This document shows positions 1 to 12,244 of a DNA stretch of 64,000 bases, one piece after another. Every line of letters starts with the position of its first letter. The stretch's first letter is position 1. The notes under the pieces were generated by a model. The model searched no databases, was not told the DNA's origin, and saw only the letters and a list, made by a program, of their open reading frames with translations. This DNA comes from Myotis daubentonii. Its lineage: Eukaryota; Chordata; Mammalia; Chiroptera; Vespertilionidae. Location of the stretch: NCBI RefSeq assembly GCF_963259705.1, contig NC_081844.1, forward strand, positions 14,555,715 through 14,619,714, in the 5' to 3' direction. The position numbers were made by a program, and so were the translations under genes.

Positions 1-460
1 TGTGCAAATAGGCAAGATAATGATGTAACTGCTTTGTCTATTCTAAAACCTTACTAAACTCTCCCTTTTTTATAATGACCCTTTATTTTACCTTCCTTTT
101 TTTTAAGTCATTCCTGCCTTTTTCATTGTCATAGTTAAATAAGGTAGAAGTATTTAGGATGCTTGTCTGTTTGATTTTTCTTAAAACGCCTTACTAGTAG
201 CAATATCACTAAGAATGTAAGAATTTCTTCCAAAATATCTTCAAGAAAATACTGTTAGAAATTTAGCATCAATTTAAAAGAAAATAAACTTATTCATTTG
301 CCATAAAATTATATTTTGTCTATGTAATGAAGTAAAACACTGACCTGATAAACAATAAAGTCTAGTCAAGGTAGGTTTGGATAGGGGTTTAGCAAAGTGC
401 ACACTTGATGTTTACTTTGCTGACCCCAAGAAAAATATGCTTTCCAAAAAGGATTCCTTA
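1..460. other. Unassigned AT-rich sequence
   Basis: No coding potential and no repeat that I recognise. It ends at the probable left edge of an LTR. Confidence 0.4.
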
Positions 461-1138
461 TGGTTAATTGTGTTCAAGTCCATAATCAGAACCCAGCAGC
501 CACTTTTTGCAGAGCCTCTCACAGATGCTGCATTTTAGGGAAAAGCTGCACTGACCTGCCTGCCTCATGCACTGTGTTTCTTACATCTGAGCCAACCCTT
601 ATAAAGGCTTGTAAGTCAACCAATGGGATGAAGACCTGGCCTGGACTATCAGGATTGCACAGTAATATCCTCATTTGCATCTCCATTGATCAATAAGAGC
701 AGCTCCATTCTGTGCTATTTGGACAAATCAAACTGTGAGGATTTGGAGTCCTCGTTTGCATAGGAATGGATTAATGCGGGTGGGGGTGGGGGCTGAGAAC
801 TCTTCTCTATATAATCCAGCTTCATCTCTGACTCCAGGGAACACTTACAGTTTCCATCTAAGACTGTTTCCCCAGCAGCTACCCAGCTGAAGCTATATCA
901 CCAAAGCTGTGCTACAACACCAGAGCTGAGCTGTAACACCAAAGCCTCCTCACCCAGGCTGTCTCAACCCAGCTGCCTCACAGCTAGGTTATTCTACCAC
1001 GGCCATGCTGTTCCACAATTAAACTATCTCATAGCTGTGCTGTCCACAGCCAAGCTGTTTTACAATTAAGCTGCTCTCACTGAATAAAGTCCTTCCCCTC
1101 ACTGCACCCCAAGTTGGGAAAGCCTGTTGGTGACAACA
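461..1138 (+). mobile_element. Solo LTR of an endogenous retrovirus, family A, copy 1
   Basis: It has LTR architecture on the plus strand: a TATA-like box (ctctatataatcc, about 806-818), a downstream leader, a polyadenylation signal (aataaa, 1083-1088) and a likely end at ...gacaaca. The stretch around 700-775 (gtgaggatttggagtcctcg) recurs in inverted orientation at about 6385-6440, so two copies exist. The part after the TATA box (880-1080) is a degenerate repeat around agctgtgct...caccaaagc. No gag, pol or env sequence follows, so this is a solo LTR. The edges are inferred and no target duplication was recognised. Confidence 0.65.
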
Positions 1139-2589
1139 ATCTTCAGGTGACAACTTGCCTCTCTCTTGAAGTAAACATTATTGTACTAAAACACTTGTTT
1201 AATGATAAGCTAGTTTTCTTCCAAGTAACCTTGTTGAATGCTGGGTTCCAACAAAACTAGGTTTATATCTATGCTTTTATTTCCCACACCTGCACAAACC
1301 TGTGCTGTTGGTGGAAATCAGGCTCTTCCATGGGATCGCAAGAAAAATATTTCAAAGGCCCATGCATGGCAGATTTTGGTATGGCAGGATTATTCAGGGA
1401 GATTGACCCTGGGTTTCCAATGTCCCATCTCCCTTCATCCCACCATGGAAAAATCCAATCTTATCTTCAGAATCTAAAACAAAGGCTAGTGTCCGGAGTT
1501 TCCATGAAGGAAGGGTTCTTTGTTTCCCTGGGGTTTTACCAGGAGCTTTTTCAAAATAACCAATGAACTTCCTAAGCTTTTGTGAACTTCTGATGGGTCC
1601 ACTCACTGACCAATAATCTCTTTCCCAGGTTAAATTGACAGGCCTCTATAGTCAAGCACCTTCCCCCTGCACTATTTTGACTTCTTTGTGCATGTTTTTA
1701 TCTCCACCTGCTTCCGGGACCATCCAAAGATCAGGTACCTAAGAGGGAAAAGAAGGAGTGTTAATTCCCTTGGATGGATAATGCTATGATCCCCTGTGGT
1801 GTGGGGTGTGTGTGAAGCTGTAGCTTCCTGATGAAGCAAACAGGCTCAGTGTCCAATTCCCTTTGCTTTCTTCCTAATATCTAGCTACCTATGGTAACAC
1901 CTGCGTTCGTGTGTGTGCACGCGCACACACACACACACACACCACACGCATACACACACACGCACACACACACACACACCCCTACTCTGCCCATGCATCT
2001 GTACATGCATACAATGGTGGACACAAAGTGTGTGAATGCTTCCTGACCTTTCTGCTGTCTTCTCACTTAATTCTGTACAGCTCAACTTACTAGACCTTTT
2101 TGCAAGCCAGAGAATGGAAAGAGAAAAAAAAAAAGATTGTGCATGTTAGATTCTGTACCTACTCATTGTACACAAAACAGTCAATATTTCATTGATGTAA
2201 AAAGGAGACATTTTATAATAATAAGAAATTACATTGCAGTTTTATTCCTTACTTTTTTAGTAGAAACTTAAAAATAACCTTTCCAATATTTCACAACTTA
2301 GCTGACTTAGTCATTTAAATACCTCAGGACTCATTGTTTTTAAATGAGCAACAGAAAATAAGAGTCAGACACCATTCTCTAAGAAGGACAAAACTATTTT
2401 TTTTTTCAAAAAAGGTGGAGAGTAATACAATTTTTAAAAATCGCATAATTTTCAAAATGACTATATCTATAGTATTTTATCCCATTAATATTAAGCATTG
2501 ACATCAACATAAATCAACAGGTGCTTTTGAGCATTGTAAATCTGTTCTAATGATACTGCATATTATAAATGAAGGTAATTAAACTTCAA
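1139..2589. other. Unassigned intergenic sequence
   Basis: No recognisable gene. Short open frames overlap on both strands and look like chance. It contains the CA microsatellite listed separately and AT-rich sequence up to the truncated end of an L1. Confidence 0.4.
1917..1979. repeat. (CA)n microsatellite
   Basis: Interrupted CA/GT dinucleotide array with occasional CG and AC slips. Its cysteine/valine-rich and histidine/threonine-rich open frames are artefacts. Confidence 0.95.
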
Positions 2590-4612
2590 AAACTGCTATA
2601 AATTTCCTGAAGATTAATGAAAAATTAAGAGCCACCAAAAACTACTATATTTAGTAAAGGATTTTGGCAATGTAGCAGGATACAAAATTAACACCCAGAA
2701 ATCATTTGCATTCTTATACACCAATAATGACCACTCAAAAAGAGAAACTAAAAAAAACCACCAACAAAAAACACAAACAAACCATTTACCATTGCAACAA
2801 AAAATTAAGATGCTTAGGAATTAACTTAACCAAGGAAGTATAAGACCTGTACTTGGAAAACTATAGAACATTGAAAACAGAGATAGAAGAGGATATAAAC
2901 AAGTGGAAGGATATACTGTGTTCATGGATTGATAGAATTAACATCATTAAAATGTCCATACTACCCAGAGCAATATATAGATTCAATGCAATCCATATTA
3001 AAATACCAATGGCATACTTCACAGATCTAGAAAAAATACTCCAAAAACTTATATGGAACCAAAAAAGACCCCAAATAGCCACAGCAACCCTAAGAAAGAA
3101 GAATAAATTTGGAAGGATAATACCAGATGTCAAGCTATACTACAAAGCCACCATAATCAGAACAGCCTGGTACTGGGACAAGAACAGCCAGACATATAGA
3201 TCAATGGAACAAAACAGAGAACCCAGAAATCTACCCAAGACATTATGCTCAATTAATCTTTGATAAAGGAGGCAAGAGCATACAATGGACTACAGACAGT
3301 CTCTTCAATAAATAGTGTTGGGATAACTGGACAACTACATGTAAAAAAAATGAAACTAGATCACCATCTTACACTATACACAAGAATAAACTCAAAATGG
3401 ATAAAAGATTTAAATGTAAGTCATGAAACCATAAAAATCCTTGAAGAAAACATAGGCAGCAAAATATCAGACATCTCAGGTAGCAAAATTTTCACTAATA
3501 CAATGCCTAGCGCAAGAGAAACAAAAGAAAAAATAAACAAATGGGACTACATGAAAATGAAAAGCCTCTGCCCAGCAAAAGAAAACAGCATCAAAATGAA
3601 AAGGGAAACCACTGTATGGGAGAACTTATTTGCCAATGGTATATCTGATAAGAGCTTAATATTCAAATATATAAAGTACTCACACAAATCAACAAAAGGA
3701 AAACAAACAACCCAATAAAAAATGGGCAGACGACCTGAATAGATACTTCTCCCATGCAGACATACAAATGGCCAAGAGACCTATGGAAAAAAAGCTCAGC
3801 GTCACTAGTCATCAGAAAGATGTACATTAAAACAACAATGAGGTACCATCTCCCACCTGTCAGAGTGGCTGCCATCAATAAATCAACAAACAACAAGTGC
3901 TAGTGAGGACGTGGAGAAAAGGCAGCCCTCATACTCTGCTGGTGGGAATGCAGACTGATGCAGCCATTATGGAAACCAGTATGGAGTTTCCTCAAAAAAT
4001 TAAATATGAGACTGCCATTTGACCCAGTGATCTCACTTCTAGGAATATATCCTAAGAAGCCTGAAACACCAATCAGAAAGACATTTGCACCCCTAAGTTC
4101 ACAGCAGCACAATTTCCAACAGTTAGATCTGGAAACAGCCCAAGTGCCCATCAGTAGATAAGTGGATAACAAAAGGTGTGGTACATCTGCACCATGGAAT
4201 ACTGTGCAGCTGTAAAAAAGGATTCCTTATCCTTTGAGACAGCATGGAGAGATCTGGAGAGGATTATGCTCAGTGAAATAAGCCAGTCAGAGAAAGATAA
4301 GTATCACATGATCTCACTCATGTGGAATCTAATGAACAAAATAAACTGAATGAACAAAATAGATCCAGAGACACAGAGGTATGGAACAAACTGAAGAATC
4401 TCAGAGGGAAGGCAGGGGTGGGTGTGTGGGTGGGAAAAGATTAACCAAAAACTTGTATGCATATATGCATAACCCATGGACACAAACAATAGGCCCTTGA
4501 AGGCCTGGGTCAGGGGGCGGGGGCGGGGGCGGGCTAGCTGGAGTCAATGGAGAAGGAAAGGGGACATATGTAATACTTTCAACGATAAATTTTTTTTAAA
4601 AAAAGTCACTTG
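2590..4612 (+). mobile_element. 5'-truncated LINE-1: ORF2 C-terminus and 3' UTR, inactive
   Basis: The plus strand encodes the C-terminal third of L1 ORF2p in broken frames. 2853-3263 carries the post-reverse-transcriptase region ([45 protein letters not shown]). 3260-3718 continues it ([19 protein letters not shown]) after a frameshift and a stop. The typical L1 end follows: the nnATGGAATAC..GCAGC region near 4195-4210, a G-rich tract (4510-4535), gacatatgtaatactttcaa, then an A-rich tail near 4590-4612. The reverse-transcriptase catalytic core, endonuclease and ORF1 are absent. The short G-rich 3' end recurs at several other places in the window, marking one lineage-specific L1 family. Confidence 0.92.
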
Positions 4613-5600
4613 TCTTCCTGCTGTGTGCTGGGCAAAACTAAGTTCACAGGAATACCAGCTAGTTATTTTCTAGGACGGATGCTTGAACCCCTCCTACCTG
4701 ACCCCACACCCCAGCCTTTGATGTGTTCCCAGCGATAAAGGTTTGGAAGTTCTCAGGCTGCTCCATGTCACCCTCCCCCAAGCATCTGACTTGTTTGTGC
4801 CTTTCTCTCCCTGCCTTTACATTCACTGTGTGTGTAGCCCTCCCTGAGCAGCAGTTTCCTTAGCAACATGCTTGTCTGTTTAGAGGCTCACAGGGCAACA
4901 GCAGTTTACAGGCATGCGTCCTTGGGCCTTCCTACTGCATTGCCCCTGTGTCCCTTGTGAATGCTCAAAGGTCAAAAAGTTAAGTCCTTCTTTCATTCTT
5001 TTCAAACAAAGGGCAGGAAGTTGTCACAGGTCGAAAAATACGTTTTAACTAGAATATTTCAAGTAAGAGTCACCATCTAAGGTATACATATAAAGAAACT
5101 ATTTTCTCCAAACCTGAGGACAGATACCTGGAAGCAGATATTACAAGGGATAGAATCTGGAATGCTGGCTATGTGGGAAAATAAAGACTGGAAAGTCAGG
5201 ATGAGCTTGTGGGAAAACAATGTAATCTGTTTCCTCTTTCACTAGATCTTAGAATCTCAGAATTAGAAGGGATGTGAGGGAGCAGTGCCAAAACTGGTAT
5301 AAAAATTGCCTCTGCAATTTAGGGTTCTGGGGCTTAGGCTCTGAAACTTCTTATTTAAAATTCACCTTTTAAGTTCTACACTTATGATGTGCACCCTTTC
5401 TATATAGAAATTTTATTTTAAAATAGAATTTTATTTTATTGACATTTTAATAAATTTTAGTTTTTAAATATAAAATAAAATTCACATTGTAGACATGAAT
5501 TTTAGACATTTTTAAGTTATAAAAAAGAGACACTTTGTCCTTTACTGAATTTTAAAAACATTAAAAGCCTGGGAACCATACTATGCTGATAGATTAATGC
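4613..5600. other. Unassigned intergenic sequence
   Basis: Non-coding. No convincing repeat boundary. 5390-5560 is strongly AT-rich (low complexity). Confidence 0.4.
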
Positions 5601-5609
5601 TATATTTCT

Positions 5610-5740
5610 TTTTATAGAATTGTAACTCATTCACTTAATCATCAAATATTTATTAAGGGTATACTGTATGCCAGGCAGTCTTCTAAGTTTTGGGAAACAC
5701 CACTGGACAAAACAGATTTTTAAAAATCATCTTTCTTCAA
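5610..5740 (-). mobile_element. L2 LINE fragment (3' end, antisense)
   Basis: It matches the remembered antisense L2 end: tcaaatatttattaaggg, then tgccaggcagtcttctaag and ggacaaaacaga. Old and divergent. Confidence 0.5.
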
Positions 5741-6036
5741 TAATATATTAAATTTACATTTTTGCCCATGTGTCATGGGTTTAAAATATTGCAGTTTTGC
5801 ACCTGTCTTTTCAAAATTCACAGGCAAATTGTTCAGGTGGGAATACTACTAGCCTACCTGTGCTTCAAACCCAGTCATCTAGTGCCAAGGCTTAATTCCA
5901 TTTGCTCAGTAGTAGTTCCTGCTCACCATAGTGGGCCCAATCAATTGTGCAATAACAAATTATCTCAATTATTTCCATGATGCCATTCTCCATTCATATA
6001 TTGATGATTCCTACCTCTTCACTGTCAACCAATGAT

Positions 6037-6663
6037 TGTTGGTGCCAATTCAATGCCAACAGTAATTGGGAGTGATGACTGAAGAGAATTTATTCATTCC
6101 AAACAGCTCAATAGTGATACAGCACAGCTGAGGAAGAGCACAGATGTGGAACAGCATGTGTGGACAGCCCTCCTGTGAGTACCTTCTTCAGCTAGACGCT
6201 CAGCTCCCACCCACTGAAACAGCACATCTCTGCTCTACTCTGTGCCAGGGGACATCTTTGGTGTTTCAGCTCCAGCAGGTGAAACAGTCTTTGGTGGAAA
6301 GGGAAAGTGCGCTCCCAGAGCAAGAAGGGAGCTGACTTATAGAGAGAGAAGTCCCCATTCTGGTCCCTGATTCTTCTTTCCTCATGCAAATGAAGACTCC
6401 AAATCCTCACAGTCTGATTAGTCCAAAAAGCACTGTCCTGATTGATCAGAATGGAGTCACTCTGATTGGTTGGTGCAGATACAGTTGCTCAGCTCCCATT
6501 GGATGGGGAAAGTCTGTCATCAGTTAAAATACAATTCCAGGAACTCCTTTATAAGATTTTGCTCAGACAGCAGGAACACAGTTCAGGAAGGCAGTTTAGT
6601 GCAGGCTTTCCCTGAACCAGGGCTTTCTTAGAGGCTCCTATTTAAAAATGGCTTCTAAGTTCA
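6037..6663 (-). mobile_element. Solo LTR, family A, copy 2 (inverted relative to copy 1)
   Basis: On the minus strand it starts TGAACTTAGAAG and ends ...CACCAACA. It has a TATA-like ctataagtcagc near 6335-6345, a polyadenylation signal (tttatt on the plus strand, 6089-6094), CCAAT boxes (6455-6500) and the shared block at 6384-6440. It is diverged from copy 1 at 461-1138, so the two are independent old insertions rather than the LTRs of one provirus. No internal retroviral sequence lies beside it. Confidence 0.65.
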
Positions 6664-6829
6664 GTTTTTGTTGTTGTTGTTGTTTAGCTTTTAAATTTTG
6701 AGCCCAGTGAGCTACCAGGAGCCCTTCTTGGTAGGAATTTCCTTTCTCAGAATCAGCACCACTTTCATCCTTGAGTTCTAGATCCATGAACTGTAATCTT
6801 TACTAGACAGCTCCCCTTATGTCCCACCA

Positions 6830-7880
6830 GCACCCTAGATTTAACCTGTCCAAAACGGAACCCAGCACCTTCTCTCTGCATCTGTTCTTCCTGGAGTCAC
6901 CATGTCAATAACTGCACCATTGTCCACTCATTGTCATAGCACTGGAACCTTAAGTCATCCTGAAGTCTTTCCTCTGTCCCATCTCCAATGTGTTGGAGTC
7001 CTATAGACTCTCCATCTTCAAGCTGTCTTGAAATTGTCCCCTTACTCTCATTTGGCCCTGCCACAACCCTAATAAAGTACCTCTTAAATGGTCGTCCTAC
7101 CTCCCTTCTTGCCTACCCTCTCTAATTCATTCTTCAGTGGATTCTAAATGAGGCTTACCAAAGGCAAATGTGATAGTGTCCTCCACTGTGCTTACAACCC
7201 TTCAGTGTCTTCCTGCTGTCCTCAAGACACATATTTTTTTAAAAAATATTTTTTTATTGATTTGAGAGAGGAAGGGTGAGGGAGAGAAATAGAAACATCA
7301 ATGATGAGAGAGAATCATGGATTGGCTGCCTCCTGCATGCCCCCCACTGGGGATCGAGCCTGCAACCCGGGCATGTGCCCTTGACTGGAATCCAACCCAG
7401 GACCCTTCAGTCTGCAGGGCCAAAACAACCAGGGCAAGACACATATTTTAATTTGATTTATAGCATTTATGATCATTATCCTCTCTCATCAAGCCATACT
7501 CACTGCTCTCAATTTTACACTATACTTCTTGAAGTTCTCTTAATACCCCACATGCTTCTTATGAAGCCTTTGTATACTCCATTTCTTTGTCTTGGAAGAT
7601 ACATAGACTACCCATTATTACTGTGTCCTTCAGGTTTCCAGGGCGGCTTCTTCTGAGACATATTGCCTGACCTCCCAAAATATGTACTTCCCATGTGTGT
7701 TAACAGCAGCCACTAATTTTACATCACATTGATAATGTACTATTTCTCCCACCAGATCGGAAATTACTTGGAAGGAGCGACTATATATATCTTATTTCCT
7801 CTTGACTCTCTAACATCTAACTGATATTTTTAGCATAAAATCTGTTGATTGATTTGTTGATTGAATGAATTAATGCATTC
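6830..7880 (+). mobile_element. L2 LINE, ORF2 C-terminal remnant and 3' UTR, split by a Ves SINE
   Basis: Sense-strand L2 features run from about 6830: gtccaaaacggaacccagca, a middle section ending in cttcagtgtcttcctgctg, then past the SINE cagcatttatgatcattatc and the tail with gttgattgaatgaat. Many stops; no protein is made. The Ves SINE at 7238-7435 interrupts it with a clean target duplication. Confidence 0.65.
7238..7435 (-). mobile_element. Ves SINE (minus strand)
   Basis: tRNA-derived bat SINE. On the plus strand it begins with the T-rich tail and ends with the degenerate head near aaacaaccagggc. It is flanked by a 14-bp direct repeat, aagacacatatttt, at 7224-7237 and 7436-7449, so the insertion is intact. 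Internal pol III box sequences are recognisable but mutated. Confidence 0.95.
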
Positions 7881-8355
7881 TAGATGTTTAAAGTTTAATT
7901 TGACTTGAATTATAATGAGCTCATGGATTAGTTCTATATAAGCTACTTAGCATTGAATTTTTTTTTTAGATAAAAGACAAACCTAAACAAACTTTTACTC
8001 ACTTTATATTTGTAAAACTGGTGTCACTTTACACTTCATGTGATGCTTTATGGTGAAACTGCTATATTAAATAACTTAGTTACTGTTACTATCTGTGACT
8101 CTGAAAATTTATTTCATTTTAGGAAACTTTGCAGATCAGTCTTAAAAGCTAAGAGTACCCTAAATCAGGTTTTTCTCATGATATCAGAAATAATAGTGAT
8201 ATTTAGTCTATAAAATTGAAAGGCTTAAATATTTGTATGTCAAATAATATAGAGCAAAATACGTTCACTTTTTGGTCAAATGGTATAGTACGCTACATGG
8301 TGTTATATCCTAAGGAAAAATTCATTTTAAGTCGATCTGCATAAAATATAATTAG
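7881..8355. other. Unassigned AT-rich sequence
   Basis: Nothing recognisable as a gene or repeat. Confidence 0.4.
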
Positions 8356-8371
8356 ATAAGTAAACATTTTT

Positions 8372-8580
8372 AAACATTTTGTAACTGATTTCAGAGGAAG
8401 AGAGAGGGAGAAAGAGACAGAAATATCAATGATGAGAGAGAATCATTGATCTGCTGCCTCCTGCACGTCCCCAGCTGGGGATGGAGCCCACAACCCAGGC
8501 ATGTGCCCTTACCAGGAATCGAACCATGACTTCACAGTTCACAGGTCTATGCTCAACCACTGAGCCATGCCCGCTGGGCA
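8372..8580 (-). mobile_element. Ves SINE (minus strand)
   Basis: Full-length bat SINE ending at its 5' head ...tgagccatgcccgctgggca on the plus strand. It is flanked by the 16-bp target duplication ataagtaaacattttt at 8356-8371 and 8581-8596. Confidence 0.95.
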
Positions 8581-8596
8581 ATAAGTAAACATTTTT

Positions 8597-9595
8597 AATT
8601 AAATTCAAGGAAACACATCCCCTGATTGTCTTGATGCCTCCTAACATGATTAATGTATAATATCTTCAGATAATGTATAATATCTTTAAAGATATTAAAG
8701 AATATCTTTAATAAAATATTCTTCTATTGATGGTCAATAAAGGTCAAGAACACAAAAATACATTATAATGAAAACCTTAGGGAACTTGGATAAAGAAATA
8801 GGATTCAAACATGCAATAGCACAACAAAAATAGAAGGTTGGTTAGCTCTCTATCTTACCCAGTATAACAAAACATTCTAGACATACAAAAATTAAACTTT
8901 AAGAGAAACAGAGAGAGAGAGAAATAGAGGAGAGAGAGAGAAGGAAAGAAAAAGAAATACTAATATTAGAATATCAATAAATATAGAACTCTAGCACATC
9001 AATGAGGAAACTTTGGAATACCAGAAATGAAAATTAGGTAAACCATAGACAGAATTCTTCTTGTCTTGAATCCACTCTAATAAGGCCTTTACTCTCATAT
9101 CAATGCTGAAACAAGGTAACCATTCATGGCTTTAAATCGCACCATAGTCCAATGGGGAAAATAAAAGCCACTTTAGGTATTTCAAGCTGAGAGCATTTGA
9201 TACCGGAAATTGGATGGAGGAACTGAAAGCCAGCGAAAGGATGGTGAAACAATCCAGACATTTAACCTCAGCCAGGAGTTATGACCACTCCTAGGACTGG
9301 AGGGACCAGGGAAGACAGTATTACCAGAACTCATAAGCTAGGCTGGCTGGAGAAGTTGGTACCACAAAAGGGCTGTGTGTCTGTAGCTCAGACCATAGAG
9401 ACAGAGAGGATCATTCTTTCCCTCACCCTGCACTTATTTCAAGTCCTGGAACTCGTTTGTCTTCTGACTAATTCTGCCTAACTACTAATCAATCTTCAGG
9501 AAGCTGCTCCAAGTTCACTCTTTCTAGGACAGCTTCCTTAATTCTGTAGCCTAGATAAGCTCCCTCTAAAAATACCTATGTTAACTCCCTATCAC
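8597..9595. other. Unassigned sequence with a GA-rich tract
   Basis: 8895-8955 is a purine (GA) low-complexity tract. 9170-9470 looks like old repeat-derived sequence, but I cannot name a family. No gene. Confidence 0.4.
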
Positions 9596-9599
9596 CCAA

Positions 9600-9770
9600 T
9601 TGTATTGTAATTCTGATAGAATTGCCTTCTTGGACAGAGTCTAAGCTCCTTAAGAACAGAAACTTAGGGACTTTTATGTGTCTTGCTCCCTGCTGTATGC
9701 TTAGTGCATAAGGCAACCTGGCACACAGCACAGGGATCAATGAATAATGGTTGACTAAATGATTTTACAA
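9600..9770 (+). mobile_element. L2 LINE 3' end
   Basis: It has the typical L2 terminus: gagtctaagctccttaagaa, then ctgctgtatgcttagtgcat, ggcacacagcacagg and tgaataatggttgactaaat. Confidence 0.65.
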
Positions 9771-10765
9771 TAACAGAGATTTAATACATCCTCAGTTTTC
9801 TTTAGAAACACCCCTTCCTTTCAGTCTATGTGGGTCAGATTTCACCTCCTACTCCCCTCCATTGAAGAAGTGAGTACATTTTTCAGGCATGACCAATCAA
9901 TTCCATCTCCCTGACACTAACATAGGAATGGTCAAATGGTCTCAAGTTTAGGTATTTTTCTGAGTTACTGCTTAAGAGTCATTCTGCTGCTAATGTTGCT
10001 GAACTGAACAACATAAGCCTGGAGCTATTGGTAATCATTTTGCCACCAAGAGGACAGGATCTGCACCAAATAGGAAATAGAGCTCTGATCCCAAGTGGGA
10101 AAGGTAAATGACTGAGTTCTAGTGGTAATAGCCTTTGAGACTGTGAATCCATTCATGCCTAAAGGCAAATATATACCTGTATTTCTAGCTACATAACTCA
10201 ATGCATTCTTGTCTCACTTAGGCCTGTTTGATTTCTGTCACTTAGAATTGAAGAGTCGTCACTGACTCCTTCATCAAACACCAGTAGTATCTCTGACCCT
10301 CTTCTCATATATCTTGATCTTGGGCTTCCCCTGCTACCTGGAACTAGGACCTGTTTCATCTTCTCTATGACTTGGGTACTATGACCCAGGAACTTATTTC
10401 TTCAGTATTCATTGGCATCTGCAGGTGCCATCATAGACCCTGATGGTGCTCAGGGACCAATATCTATACAGACTCTAGATGTTACTGATTAGGGAAGAGA
10501 CTTGCCAACTTGCTGGGCAAAGGCAGCACCTGAGAGCTAGCTAAAAATGCTATTTTGTTTTCCCCACTTCAAGAGATTCCCGTGTAGTACTTACAAAAGT
10601 AGGGTTTGATGATCTGAATTTTTTAGAATAAAAATCACAAATGATCTTGATCCAAGCTATCATCAGATTATACTTAATAAAACACCAGAAGGAAAAAACA
10701 ACAACTAAAGTACTAATGATTAGAAGAGAAACACTAGTGTTATTGGTAGCCTACTATGGGAGGGG
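9771..10765. other. Unassigned intergenic sequence
   Basis: No supported gene or recognised repeat. Confidence 0.4.
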
Positions 10766-11090
10766 GCTTATGCTGATCTGGAGAATCAAAACTCCTCCCT
10801 GAGACCTGAAGAATGCCTAGAAAAAGAGCTAGGCAGGAAGTGAGGGGAGGGCAAATGGGACAGAGGGTCTGCATGTGTGAAGCCACCAAGCAGGAAGGAT
10901 AAGGGCACAGCTGGATTGCTGATAGGTAGCCAGAATAGCTGGAGGATGGAAATTAGGGGAGAGTAGCTGGCCATCAGGCAAAGTAGGCAGGACCACATCC
11001 TGGAGGGCTTTGTTAGCTGTATGTAGGGGTTTGGACTTTGCCCTAAGAGCAAGGAAAGCCAGTGAAGGGCATTAGGCAGAGAATGATTTT
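10766..11090 (-). mobile_element. L2 LINE fragment (antisense)
   Basis: Antisense L2 ORF region. Diagnostic phrases are cctggagggctttgttagct, ggtttggactttgccctaag and gccagtgaagggcatta. The minus-strand frames contain stops. Confidence 0.6.
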
Positions 11091-11214
11091 TGTTTTAGAA
11101 ATTTTTCTGAAATAATATGGGGCACTTTCATTTTGGTTTCCTCATTCTATTCCAGTGCCCTTATGCTGCTTGGAGTTGTTTCCTGCCTGACGTTTTCACT
11201 TTTCATTACACTTT

Positions 11215-11745
11215 CAGTTCATTCATCCATTTAAATTTAACCAAATATGCTCTGAGTTCCTTCTCCATATCAGTCATTGTTCTACACATTAGGGAAAGAA
11301 TAGGGGGGAAAAAGCAGAAACAATCCTTTAATCACTTACAGAACTTACACTTCCCTGGAAGGGGTGGGACTGGATACAGGCAAACAAACACACTAATCGA
11401 GAGGTGATTTAAAAATGGGATAAGTGCTATATGGGGGTTAATGGGAAATGAGGACACATTTGTAATACCTTAACCAATAAAGAAATTTAAAAAGAAAATA
11501 AAATAACAGTGTAGATAAAGAAGAAATGGAGGTGTTCTGGAGGTGAGTCACCTACTTAAGTATGATGATCAGGGAAGACCTCTCTGAGAGACTTACATTT
11601 TAACTGAAATCTCAAAACTGAAAAGTAAAGATCTGAATGAAGAGCCTTTAAGAAGAGAGAAGAACAAGTGCAAACGTATACGGACCAGCAGATGAAGGAG
11701 GATGAAGGGCTATGGGATGAAAGCATCTTAGATTAAAGAGGCTTC
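11215..11745 (-). mobile_element. L2 LINE 3' end (antisense), split by an L1 tail
   Basis: It starts at tcattcatccatttaaattt (antisense L2 end), passes acttacagaacttacacttc, and resumes after the L1 tail at gtgtagataaagaag. It continues through atcagggaagacctctctga and aacaagtgcaaacg. Confidence 0.65.
11428..11515 (+). mobile_element. Short L1 3' tail insertion
   Basis: L1 end motif gacacatttgtaatacctta plus an A-rich tail, inserted within the antisense L2. Severely 5'-truncated. Confidence 0.7.
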
Positions 11746-11803
11746 ATTAGGATGATAATCGAATTATGCATTTGAAAAATATCAAGGCTGTGGTAATGAA
11801 ATA

Positions 11804-12244
11804 TCCTATATAATAAAAGAGAAACATGCAAATTAACAATCCCTCTGCTATGCTCAAGCCACGCCCACCAACCATGCCCATCAGCCAATCAGGAGCAAGT
11901 TTGCAAATTAACCTAACTAAAATGGCGGCGGCCACGGAGCTGGAGCGAGCAGGAGGCTTGGGTTGCCCCCGGCAATGGAGGAAGCCAAGCTTCCCACCTG
12001 CTCTGGTCAATTATAGAAAATAAATAAATCCCAGATACCTGCTTCCAGCCGGCTGTGGCCTCCACTCAAGGAGGGATTGGGAGCCTGGGTTGCCAGGGAC
12101 AACCCTGAAGGGGGTGTGGCCAGCCTGAAAACAGCTCTCAGCCCCTCACCTAGGCTGGCCAGGCACCCCAGTGGGACCCCCACCCTAATCTGAGACACCC
12201 TTCAGAGCAAACCAGCCAGCCCCCACCTGTGCACCAGGCCTCTA
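11804..12244 (+). mobile_element. HeliBat Helitron, unit 1 of a tandem dimer
   Basis: Non-autonomous rolling-circle transposon. The 5' end after an A is tcctatataataaaagag. Octamer-like atgcaaat (11826-11833), a CCAAT box (about 11885), a second ttgcaaat, and a YY1-like aaaatggcggcggcc (11919-11933) follow. A reading frame starting MAAATELERAGGLGCPRQWR sits here and resembles one in the element at 23632; its splice-donor-like site has become AAAATA. The 3' end is gcaccaggcctcta, which lacks the final G of CTAG and runs straight into the next element. No Rep/helicase is encoded. It depends on a partner element. Confidence 0.9.

Noticed and set aside
1881..2093. Cys/Val and His/Thr-rich short frames
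   Set aside because: Translation of a CA/GT microsatellite.
2853..3718. L1 ORF2-like frames as a live gene
   Set aside because: 5'-truncated, frameshifted and lacking the catalytic core.
7276..7656. 126-codon frame
   Set aside because: Crosses the Ves SINE, its target duplication and the L2 3' end.
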